Source: Ettlia oleoabundans (lineage: Eukaryota > Chlorophyta > Chlorophyceae > Chlamydomonadales). Taken from it: a DNA stretch of 13,705 bases. The stretch covers positions 5,463 through 19,167 of the forward strand of contig JAAMXP010002111.1 in NCBI GenBank assembly GCA_019693395.1. Reading direction: 5' to 3'. This document shows, one piece after another, positions 1-8,397 of the stretch. How positions within the stretch are numbered: position 1 is the first letter of the stretch; each line of letters begins with the position of its first letter. Both the position numbers and the translations under genes were made by a program. The notes under the pieces are model-generated. The model was given only the letters and a program-made list of their open reading frames with translations, was not told the DNA's origin and did no database searches.

Positions 1-158
1 AATCCAGCATAAACCCGCCAACCAAGACCCACTGCATCCCAGTTGCATGCATGCATACACACCTAAACCCGCGGTATGCACTGCACCCCCACAGAAAATA
101 CCCACACGCGCACCTACAGCCGACCAAGCAGCCACACACACTTGTTTTCACCACCCAC

Positions 159-2705
159 CTCTCTGCACAGGTCGAAGCACTCTATGACCGAGGAGCTGAT
201 GATGCTGAGGTCCGAACCAGAAGCAGAGGCACGGCACGTGTAGATGCCCACCTGCGGAAGGATGAGAGCGGGACGGGTGAGTGTGCAGATGAATATGTGT
301 GTTGAGGCTGGTAAGCGAGCATGGCAGCATGCACACTGGCAGGAAAGCGGACCCCCCATCTCCCTAAAACAAACTCCCATCCCCCGCCACCCACCCCGCC
401 CCAAAAAGTTTAAGTCACCCTGTCCCACCTTCCAGTTGACGCCCGTCACTCCCAAGCTGTTGTTGCCCGCAGCGCCCAGCACGCCCGTCACAGCAGTGCC
501 GTGACCAACAAAATCTGCAGCGGCAACCAGGAGGAACGGCTAGGCAGGAGTCCAGCAGCACACAGCTGAAAAGATTGACCCAAACATCCTGAACTAAGCA
601 GTTGAAGTGACAGAAGGATCCAGGTGCCCACCAAGTGCAGGGCAGGAGCGGTGGCAGTACAGCTGCAGTACGGCTGCAGTACAGCTGATATACCGCAGCA
701 GTACCTGAGTAGTCGTTGTAGGAGGGATCTGCTGCAGTTGGAAAGTCTGAGACGCTGTTGCAGTCACCGGTGCAACCCCTGCGCCCAAGGTGTTGCAGCC
801 GGGAGGAGTAAGCAGAGTGGAGACGTGTGAGAAGCAGAACCACCACAACCTGGTTGCAATGCGATCACCAATCTGCCTGCCTTCCCGCTCTCCTGCTCGC
901 CAACAGGCTCTCGTGAAACCCAGAAACTGTCAAATTTCACCGCAGACTGCTGTGTGCTTGCCTGTCTACCTGCCTGCCTGCCAAACTGCCTGCCTGCCCA
1001 GCAACTGAGTCCTTTAAAGCCAGAAGCTATGCAAAATCCTCTGTGTCTGCGACGTGCTTGCCTGTTCCACCCCCCAGCAAGGTTGGCCTTCAGGTCCACG
1101 TGGTCCTTGCGGGTCCCAGAGTCCACCACACACACCTTGACCTGCACCTAGGCATGATGCGGGCAGTGTTCGCAACGCTGCGAGAGTGCCAATGTTGCAA
1201 ATGCGAGCAGCCTGCAACGCATGCATGCATGACTCGCGTACTGCAGGGGGAGTCACGCAACAGAGTGCGCCGTGCATGCATGCGCGCAAGGAAGTGGTTG
1301 GGGCCAGCTCCCGGCCGCGGCCTCCCCCCCGGCCGCACACCAGTGGTTCTGCCAGGTGATACCCAACTCAGGGCCATCCGGCAGCAAAAAAGCGACAAAG
1401 GCCCAGTAATGAAGGTGCTGCGAGCGCCACCTCAGCAAATAGCCTGCCCAAAGCAGATGGTAATCGACCCCCACAACTATGATGCAAAGCAAGAAATGGT
1501 ATGTCCTCCGTACCTCGGTGCGGGATCCTGTGGTGGTGGCCCACGCCTGTGGCGCCTGAATCTTGGGCAGGTGCCAAGCGGAGGCAAACTTGGGGTCGTT
1601 TGGGGTCAATTGGCCTGTGGCAGCCAGGCGCCGCCCTGTGTGACTCAGCCCAGCTGCTAACCGCTCGCCTGTGGATGCAACTGTGTGCTCAGCACTGCCT
1701 AGTTGTGGCTCCAATTTGCCAAAGCTGCCTGCTCCATTCAATGGATCAGTGTGCTGTGCACCTAACAAGGGGATGAGGTAATCCGGCTCGGCATGAAGTA
1801 CACCTGCGTAGCAGGAGTAGTAGACAGGGGTGCGCTATAGGGGCAACAAATTGAGTACTGTGGGCTGGCGTTGGCGTTCAGCAACCGAGAGGGTTGCGGG
1901 GGCGGGCGGTCCTACTGATATCTGCCCCTGCCAGCCTGCCGTTCCTTGAGTAAACTTGCTGCATGGACCCCACTGTAGGAGAATCTGAAAACGTGCCTAC
2001 CAGCACGAGCCTATCTGTTACACTGCGGACGCAGGTACTGCAACTTGCACAGCGGAGACACCAACGGGCAGATACCGCTGCCCGCCCCCGTGCGACTGCA
2101 GTCTTAGGTTGCCCAGCAGAAACATGCTATCTCACCGGGGTATTGCCTGAGCTCCTCAAGCTTGTCTGACACGCTGCTACCGTCTGTGATGTCTACCACC
2201 ACCAGCTGGCTGGCAGGAGGGACAGTCAGGGTGGCGGTGGTGGCGGCAGCGGTGGAGGCGGATCTACCGCCAGTCGTTGCTGCCGATGCGGCCGCTACCG
2301 TGCCAGTTGCAAGGCGCCGCCTTTGGCTTTGAGAGTCGCTGCCCACGGTTCGTCTGACTGCAATGCCTGGAGGCAGGTGGAATGATGTGCCCGTGGCGAA
2401 CTGCGCCAGCTTCCTGTTTGGCTCCCGGGTGCCGCCTACCCGCAAGCGCACCAGCAGGCGGCCAGGCAACCACCGCCGGTCCTCGCCTGCCTCTGCTGCC
2501 GTCATCCCGGCGAACACCACAACTGCGGGGACATTGAGCCCAGATACGAGCGTGCCTTGGTGTCCGAGGGCCGGCTGGCACCGAGCAAGGTGAGGCGCTT
2601 GGCCTGCGAGCGCTTGAACACGCGATGCTCATATTTCAACAGCCTACACTTACCCGTGAGGCATAGCAGGAGCCATGGCGTTGGCTCCCGCCTTATATCT
2701 CCCAT
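159..2705 (-). CDS. Secreted subtilisin-like serine protease (peptidase S8), 5' part, eight exons
   Basis: Exons on the minus strand are 2705-2654, 2522-2136, 1803-1762, 1614-1514, 1141-1062, 778-705, 514-429 and 251-159; every junction keeps phase, giving 305 residues. Residues 1-27 form a signal peptide (core PWLLLCLTVVVFAGM, split by intron 1). Residues 35-161 are an I9-type prodomain ending in the AEPDY motif (151-155), with a Ser/Ala/Thr-rich insert near 90-125. The mature start NDPKF..W.L..I.APQAW leads into the catalytic Asp motif VVDSG (D201) and His motif GHGTAVTGV (H250), followed by GAAGNN. The oxyanion Asn and catalytic Ser exons must lie left of position 1, since a donor GTGGGT follows at 158. 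Known for the family: endopeptidases made as secreted zymogens; the prodomain folds and inhibits the enzyme. Start chosen because the ATG at 2705 puts the hydrophobic core next to the N terminus; in-frame ATGs further upstream would bury it. Intron 5 (1061-779) is GC-AG. Substrate and final location cannot be told from the sequence. Confidence 0.93.
655..687. repeat. Three tandem copies of an 11-bp unit
   Basis: The unit CAGTACAGCTG is repeated three times, with one A-to-G change in the middle copy (CAGTACGGCTG). It sits inside subtilase intron 6 (704-515), starting about 17 bases from the donor. CAGCTG and CTGCAG palindromes recur in it. Probably a microsatellite-scale expansion; no function is implied. 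Confidence 0.85.
957..1003. repeat. CTGC-rich degenerate microsatellite
   Basis: An imperfect run of CTGC, CTGT and CTAC tetranucleotides lies within the GC-AG intron 5 of the subtilase (1061-779). Read on the minus strand it is GCAG-rich, so it offers many AG dinucleotides upstream of the true acceptor, which is the AG at 780-779. Confidence 0.7.
1219..1290. repeat. GCATGC-rich alternating purine-pyrimidine tracts
   Basis: Two runs of alternating GCATGCAT-type sequence (about 1219-1230 and 1273-1285) lie in subtilase intron 4 (1513-1142). A third similar run lies near 46-57 in the intron at the left edge. Each is self-complementary. They look like simple-sequence expansion of the ATGC motif. 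Confidence 0.6.
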
Positions 2706-3471
2706 AGTGGCCGCTGCGGACGCCACTGTCACGACAGTGAGCCTCCCGGCAGCATGTGTATTTAAATGCAGGATACACAAGGGAGCTGCTTCTTCCCGAA
2801 GGGGTACTTTGGGCGGTGATGACGTGGCCATAATCGGCTTTTGGTCCGGACGGGCAGTTGTTGTTCTTGTCGCCAAATCCCATCCAAAAATACAGGCCTT
2901 CTTTCATACAAGGCCTTGGCTCCAGCCGGCACCATTCTCGCCCTGAGCTTGCGGCATAGTCGGCAGGAGCAGCCCCCAGCCGCAAGCCAATGGAGCGAGG
3001 GCGATATGGCAGTGCAAATCAATGTTGATGAAGTGATATATTTTGCCATCGTAATACCTACACCTTGGTATCATCGGTATATGATTGCAATAGTCAAACG
3101 AGCTAGTGCATGCAGTGCCAACCCAGTTTCAAGCAAGTTGCCGTCGGCACTTCAAGCTGTGCAGAGGCAGGGTCAGCCATGCAGGTACAGCATTCCTGGC
3201 AACCTCACTGAAGAAGGTCGGCCATGAGTAAGAGAAAAGTATCAAGCTGTCAATAGAAAATCCACAGCCGTAGCCAGTGGCTGGTCTGGTGAATGCCAGG
3301 CTTCTTTTTGGCCCGCGTGGAAACGGCGCCCGGCCAGCTCAGCTTGGCGCATCTGGCGTGGGGTGCTCTGGGCAAGCACTCACCCGCTCGTGCAATCTGT
3401 CACTTCCTTCATCCTTATTCTTCCGCTACTGCACTCTTGGACGACCCCGACTCCAGTCTAGCGTTCTCAGC
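2706..3471. other. Divergent intergenic region between subtilase and B12D-like genes
   Basis: This 766-bp gap separates two start codons pointing away from each other, so it should hold both promoters. Open frames across it show no domain, no conserved motif and no splice partner, and I read none as a gene. Apart from the TATA-like element at 2759-2766 there is an AT-richer patch near 3025-3085 and a pyrimidine-rich stretch just upstream of 3472. Confidence 0.6.
2759..2766 (-). promoter_or_regulatory. TATA-like element upstream of the subtilase
   Basis: Read on the minus strand the bases are TTTAAATA, an AT-rich core in otherwise mixed sequence, about 55 bp upstream of the chosen subtilase ATG at 2705. 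Spacing would allow transcription to begin about 25-30 bp before the ATG. This is position and composition only; no transcript evidence is available. Confidence 0.35.
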
Positions 3472-4600
3472 ATGGTCGGCGGTCCCTTCCGTTGGGTCAG
3501 GAGCGAAGTGTAAGTGGCCCTAAACCTGCCATACGCATATTAGAGTGCCGCAAGGCATCGGCGGGCCCGCCTACCGGAGAGTCGCAACCTTGGCGGCAGC
3601 GGCGGCATCATCTCCACGGCTTAGCCTCACGCCTGAGCCCCATGGCTGCTTTGTGCATTACTGAATGGAACACACGACACATTAGCTTCATCTGCTCCCA
3701 GATCTGATTACAATATCCTTATCTCAGCTTGTATGCGGTTCCATTTGCACCTCCTTGCTGGAAAGCAGGTACCCTATGATAGCCGTGCTGGTGGGAGCCA
3801 GCTCGCTGGCATTGTACAGGTAAGCTTGAAAGCGTACGCTGGCCAGAAGCTTGCCGATAGTGTTTTACCCAACGCGAACATTTGCACCTGTTGTCGTCGA
3901 ACTGATGAAGCAGTCCTGCTGCTATTACACATGACCCATTATAATGGGGCGCTGCCAACAACCGCAAGCCGTTGCTTCTTGCTGGCACCTATTGGAGCTG
4001 CTGCTCTCACCATGAAGAAGGCTGTTCAGCAACAGCATGCCTTGTGCCTGCAGCCGCCAGCGGCTCGCTGTGCTTCGACTTCTGTAGATTTCCTTTCCAC
4101 CTGGCCGCTTCCCACAGTTGCAGTGTCGCTGGGCACTCATTTCACAGTCCTGCCCCTCAGCCACAGCGAAGCGAAGCCCGCTCAGCACTGCTTTAAAGGA
4201 CAGAAAACAGCATATGCCCTTGGGTTATGGGTTGAGAAAGCCAGCAGAGGAATGGCCTTATGGGGCCGCTGCTCGCTGGCTACCGTGGCTCACAAATGTG
4301 CCTACCCCCTTCCCCTGCAGCTCCATGCGCCATCTGTGGACCAATCCCGAGGTCTACCCCAGCCGCACCTACCGCCAGGAGGGTGTGCCCGAGTCCCCAG
4401 AAATGACGGAGCGGGCCAAGGGATACGAGAAGGCCATCTTCCGTGCACTGGGGGAGGGGCGCCGCCAGCCTGAGGTTAGTGTGGTTGTGGTCTGGAGGCT
4501 GTGGACTGCCTGGTGCCGCTTCAATCGGCAGAAGCGGCTGGCAGTGAGGATGGGAGGGCGAGGAGGCACACTTTCTCAGGTGCAGCAGGCACCATCTTGA
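3472..4600 (+). CDS. B12D / MLRQ-subunit (NDUFA4-like) family small membrane protein, four exons
   Basis: Exons 3472-3509, 3769-3819, 4321-4474 and 4580-4600 join in phase to give 87 residues. The protein starts MVGGPFRWVRSEV, then one membrane span YPMIAVLVGASSLALY (14-29), then RHLWTNPEVYPSRTYRQEG (33-51) and a charged tail with GYEKAIFRALGEG. An EVYP motif before a single helix, followed by an R-x-L-x-x-NPEV motif, is the layout of the B12D and complex I/IV MLRQ (NDUFA4) families, usually 80-100 aa. Known for the family: mitochondrial inner-membrane respiratory accessory proteins in animals, and stress- or senescence-linked B12D proteins in plants. The exact role here is inference. Donors at 3510 (GTAAGT) and 3820 (GTAAGC) are strong; the last donor (GTTAGT, 4475) is weaker. 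The last intron is 105 nt with no stop, so retaining it would give 122 aa. Confidence 0.87.
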
Positions 4601-5228
4601 GTTAAATCAAAGCGGCACGGCTGGCTGCCCAGCAGTGGCCTGGTCTTCAGCCACGTGTCTACAGCCGCAGATTTACTAAGGTTGCCGCCACTTTCAGCTG
4701 GTGGCTTTAGAACCGCACGACCAGCAGTTGTGTTCAACACGCGCCTGGCACCCTCGCATGCGCCGCAGGATGAGCGCCCCAACGTCCGCATATTTTGAAG
4801 CCGTGGCTGCCGAGGAGGATTTGGCAGGAGCACAAGGGAATTCTACATCGGGTGTAGCAACAGCAGTGGAAGAGCTTGAGGAACATGCATGGGCAGGTGG
4901 CATCCCTGTAAACCGAGCACGGCGGGGCCTTGAAGCAGGCTGCAAGTTCTGGAGAGTGCGGCAAGAACTAGTCGTAGCTGCCTTATGAGACCCCAGGCAG
5001 TGTGTTGAGCCAGAGTGAAAGCTGATCTTTGTAAATGTCCTAGCGCATAAAGCTTGCTTTGGCAGAAACATTGGTGACATGTTCCCAAATGGTTTGATGG
5101 ATGGGCAAGCTATACTACGAGCAACACCAGCAACCTCAGCAGGCATAACGCAGAGAGGTCCTGGTTGGTGTTGCATAGCAGGTCTACTGCTGCAGGGGAC
5201 ATCAGCTCTTGCACTGCCGCCCAGGTTG
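4601..5228. other. Convergent intergenic / 3' UTR region with TGTAA signals
   Basis: This lies between the stops of the B12D-like gene (plus) and the F-box gene (minus). On the plus strand TGTAA, the chlorophyte poly(A) signal, occurs at 4907-4911 and 5030-5034, giving plausible 3' UTRs of about 310-430 nt. A 95-codon open frame at 4701-4988 is judged non-coding (see rejected items). Confidence 0.5.
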
Positions 5229-5317
5229 CTAGACTGTAGAAGTACTTGTTGTTGTGTTCAATCTTGCAGCTAACTGTTTGCATGAATCGTTTCCTAACAA
5301 CGGCCAAACAACACCTA

Positions 5318-5329
5318 TTACATGTGTAA
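5318..5329. terminator. Overlapping opposite-facing TGTAA poly(A) signals
   Basis: The 12 bases TTACATGTGTAA hold TGTAA on the plus strand (5325-5329) and on the minus strand (5322-5318). The region lies between convergent genes, so one site could serve both. The minus-strand copy lies inside the open frame of the F-box gene's tail, which suggests that tail is really former 3' UTR. Function is inferred from the known chlorophyte signal only. Confidence 0.4.
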
Positions 5330-5510
5330 CAATGCCAGGTTGGCAAGTGCAGTGTGGAGCCGCCAACACACAACCAAAACACACAACAAGCATCTCAAAT
5401 GCCTGCCTGCAAGAATTCCAACTAGAACTCGAGGAAAGAAGCGTGCCATAAGAATGCAAGTGTGGACAGCGCCAATATAAGTCACCAAAGCTGACATCAA
5501 ATGCAGAAGG

Positions 5511-5531
5511 GAGCGAGGGCGCCCCTCGCTC
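5511..5531. repeat. Perfect 9-bp inverted repeat with 3-nt loop
   Basis: GAGCGAGGG, loop CGC, then CCCTCGCTC form a perfect GC-rich stem. It lies in the last exon of the F-box gene and would fold in its transcript. Confidence 0.8.
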
Positions 5532-7090
5532 GACACACACGTCTAGGCACTGAAGCTGCGGGTGGCCTGCCGCCCAGTCGAACAAGGCCTGCCAGTCACC
5601 TGCATCCTCTTCAAGATTGGTTGTGGGCTCATACTCCTTGGGGTGCACCACACTAAGCCGCTCCAAGACGCTGGCTGCTTGCAGGGCTGGCAGGCTGTGA
5701 ACTAGCATGATGGGTGTGGCACAGAGCCAGAAGAGGTTGGCTAGCCAGGGGCCAGCTGTGGGCAGCGGATGGGATGCGGGTCCGCAATCCACGTACAACT
5801 GCTGCAGGTTAGTCAGCCGTGTCAAGGCTGCTGGAGGGCCTTGAGCGCCCATGACTCTGGAAAGGAACAGGCAAGTGAGCTGTTGCAGAGCGCCAAGAGC
5901 CTCCTCCAAGCCCTCACGCTGCTGGACAGCACAGGCCACCAAACACAACTCCTGCAGCTGCATCTGCTGGGATAGCCACCCACAGTCCAGCGTGCCGTCC
6001 ACTACGGAGAACACGTGGAGCGAAGCTGGTCAATCAGGAAAACTGCCGTGCACACCAGTAACATGCAGCTGTACCAGTTGGCTCAGCGTTGATATCTGCA
6101 GCACACACAATGCAACCTTATGTCAGTGTTGTACTGCAGTCTGAAGATGTACTGCGTACATGCAAGGTGATCATTTTCTTTTAGCAGTGTGAATGGCACA
6201 AGCACAGACGGAAATCGCGCAGTACTGCCGTCCTGCAGCACAAGTGCACCCGCCTGTGCTGGCATCATGTTGCGCTGGCTGATACCCAGGTTTACGAAGA
6301 TGAGGCAGGCAGGGGCTGGCGGCAGCTTGATGCCCGGCTCGAGGGTGATGGTGGTTGCCTTAATACCCAGGCGCTGCAAAGCCGTCATACCTCCCAGGCA
6401 CACATCGATGTGCAGGGGAAGCCTTGCTAAGTAAATGTCCATAAATTCCAACGTGCTGCCCACAAGGGGGAGCCATGCCACGGTGGGTGAAGGGCTGCCA
6501 CACCGCAGAACAAGGTTTCCAGCCCTGATGCCACGGCACAGGCCAAAGAGAGGCAGCCAGTGGCCAAAGCCGCTGCTTGGCGCAGTTCATCGATTGTTGA
6601 ACCGTCGGGCGGCGATGAGTGCCAGTCCAGGCGCGCTTGATGTGGCGGGCGTGCAGCTGCAGCCACCGCAGCAGTGCTTGCATGCGGGGCACTGCACGCT
6701 CTCCTGAGAAATCCACCAACACCCCCTCTGGCAGAGTGGGGCTAACAGTAAGCGCCTGAAAGCGCTTGCACACAACCGCCACTGAGCACAGCCTGCAGGC
6801 GGAGACAAAGCAAGGTACCTCGCGCTCATGCATTGGGTTGCGCTTGGGACCATGCTTTAAAATGCTGACACGCTAATATCGGTAATGTACATGCGGTGCA
6901 CTGGTGCAACATGCACGCAGCCAGACAGGCGGACAAATGCAAGCAAGCCTGCAGCCTGAACTGCTTGCCTGTCTGCTTGAGGCACGTCACTAAGTATCCG
7001 GAGAAGCAAGTCGTCAGGCATGTCCAAAAGGCTGAGAGGCTGTGACACTACTGTAGCACTCCTACTTTTCACTTGCATGCTCTGCACCAT

Positions 7091-8397
7091 GACAGGGCAG
7101 CCAACATGATACGACGGCAGTGGCGGTGGTGCCAGCGGAGTGGCGGTGGCAGTAGCGGCGGCGCTCAGGCGGCATGCCGGGGCAGAGACAGTAGCGCAAG
7201 CCGTAAGCCTATCTCTTCCTACGTTCTAGGACGGCCCGCAAGTCGTGTAAAACACGAGAGACAGCCGACACCGGTCGACGAGCTTTGAACACAGCGCAGA
7301 ATCGTCGCAGGAAGGTCTATATGAGAGGATGGAGCAACGACGTAGCTCGCGAACCGCGAGCGGGAAAATGATTTATGTTTTGATGCAACCCTGCGCAGGT
7401 ACTAGTATCCTGCCGCTCTGGCTGGCATGGCGCAGCGCCGCAAGCGAGACCCAGCCCCTGGTCCAGTCAATGCGGCTGACAAAACGCTCCACTGACATAT
7501 ATTTATAGGTTGGCAAGGCACATGTAGTTGGAACAGATGGTTTGGACGGAGTTTATGGCAAGCTCATGCGCATTCGACAAACTTTGGTTGAGTTATGAAA
7601 AATACAGTCTCAAGCTCAATTACGCAAGCGCCGGCCACGCCCCTTTCCGCTTGATAAATATTTATCCAGCGGCAGCCTGCTTGAGTGGTGGCTCATATGC
7701 GCAGGTACGGATGCAGGCAGCGTTCGCAGTTGCATGTTGGTAAGCCGTCGCCATTAGGTGAAGGCAAGGATACTCAACACTAGCAGCGAGTTGGAATGGT
7801 TCCTTCACAGGTGAAGAAATCATCTGGACGGAAAATGAGATGCTGGAATCCACTCATAATCACAGTAAGGCAGGAGCGGCGTCTTTGCAGCACACCACCA
7901 TCACTTGTCCTGCTGCAGCACACCACCGAGAACTCGGGGGAGCAGCTCATCAATCACCGCGTCAGCAGTCCGGCAGGCTTCAGCGCAGCAGTGCCAGCAA
8001 GTGCTCTCGGCTGCTTCAAGCTACTGTACTGCACGGTGACAGCCTCTATACGCTTGTGTGCAGCGGCATATAGGGCAGCGGCTGAGCTGCAGCATCACGA
8101 TGTCACTGCCGTCCCATCAAAGTGCGCAGCATACGCCCTGCTTTGTGCTGGCAACGTATGTTTTTCTTTGATGTCGCTTTGATTGGTGCTGTATACGTGT
8201 GTTAGCTCCTCGGAATGTGTACGTTGCTGCTCAGCTTTCCCACGGAGTGCTGGGCGTCGGCCACTTGCTACCAAGCGTTGGCACCGGTCTCCAGGTGGTG
8301 ATGCTCACTGCAGCCCTCCTCTAAGCGAAGGCTCTACAGTCAACTGCACAGCAAGCGGTACTCGCCACCCCTGGAGCCTTTCTTCAAATCCCCCAGC
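7091..8397. other. Divergent intergenic region, no gene recognised
   Basis: The gap lies between the F-box gene start (7090, minus) and the SAP/HNH-like gene start (8398, plus). It contains GGC/GGT-rich triplet sequence (about 7108-7170), a 7-bp stem with a 3-nt loop at 7345-7361, an AT-rich TATA-like patch (ATATATTTATA, about 7498-7508) and a perfect 14-bp palindrome at 7653-7666. Open frames at 7528-7743 and 7796-8182 have no recognisable domain and no good splice partner. An extra upstream exon of the plus gene here cannot be excluded. Confidence 0.5.
7653..7666. repeat. Perfect 14-bp AT-rich palindrome
   Basis: GATAAATATTTATC equals its own reverse complement and stands out against GC-richer flanks. 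It could be a dimeric factor site or chance; nothing nearby fixes a role. Confidence 0.7.

Larger units (their letters stand above)
5229..7090 (-). pseudogene. F-box / leucine-rich-repeat protein gene, probably decayed
   Basis: Minus strand. Exon 1 (7090-6969) encodes an N-terminal F-box, LLDMPDDLLLRILSDVPQAD, completed by exon 2 (from 6792) with R-LCSVAVVCKRFQAL. Intron 1 is GC-AG (donor AG|GCAAGC at 6968). LRR-like sequence follows: ALLRWLQLHARHIKR, then LDWHSSPPDGSTIDELRQ, LVLRCGSPSPTVAWLPLV, ALQRLGIKATTITL and LQELCLVACAVQQREGLEE. F-box proteins are substrate receptors of SCF ubiquitin ligases; the LRR part would bind the target. Reading it needs two frame changes (near 6631 and 6515), each equal to one missing base beside a CC, and crosses an in-frame TGA at 6032-6030 where the context FPD-x-PASLH suggests a former Trp codon. 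Intron 2 is probably 6253-6096 (GC-AG, phase 0). The last part (below about 5460) no longer looks like LRR. Assembly error could explain the one-base losses; the TGA is harder to explain that way. Confidence 0.8.

Noticed and set aside
46..1290. Possible CRISPR-like or satellite array from repeated GCATGC and CTGC words
   Set aside because: Words are short, irregularly spaced and confined to introns; no regular repeat-spacer pattern exists.
1043..1660. A 205-codon plus-strand open frame
   Set aside because: It is antisense to subtilase exons that carry the catalytic Asp motif and the NDPKF region; Cys/Arg/Pro-rich with no motif.
3733..4473. A 246-codon plus-strand open frame, the longest in that region
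   Set aside because: It runs through an intron of the B12D-like gene in a different frame from both flanking exons, has no domain, and conflicts with motif-supported exons 3769-3819 and 4321-4474.
4698..4988. A 95-codon plus-strand open frame after an acceptor-like TTTCAG, which could serve as an alternative last exon of the B12D-like gene
   Set aside because: Phase would fit the 4475 donor, but the product would be about twice the family length, the added sequence has no motif, and it uses many TTA/GTA/ACA-type codons unlike the other exons. It reads better as 3' UTR.
7528..7743. An open frame downstream of a TATA-like patch, ending near a CAG|GTACGG donor
   Set aside because: No domain, no convincing downstream exon in phase, and AT-rich composition unlike neighbouring exons. 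Kept only as a possible missed exon.
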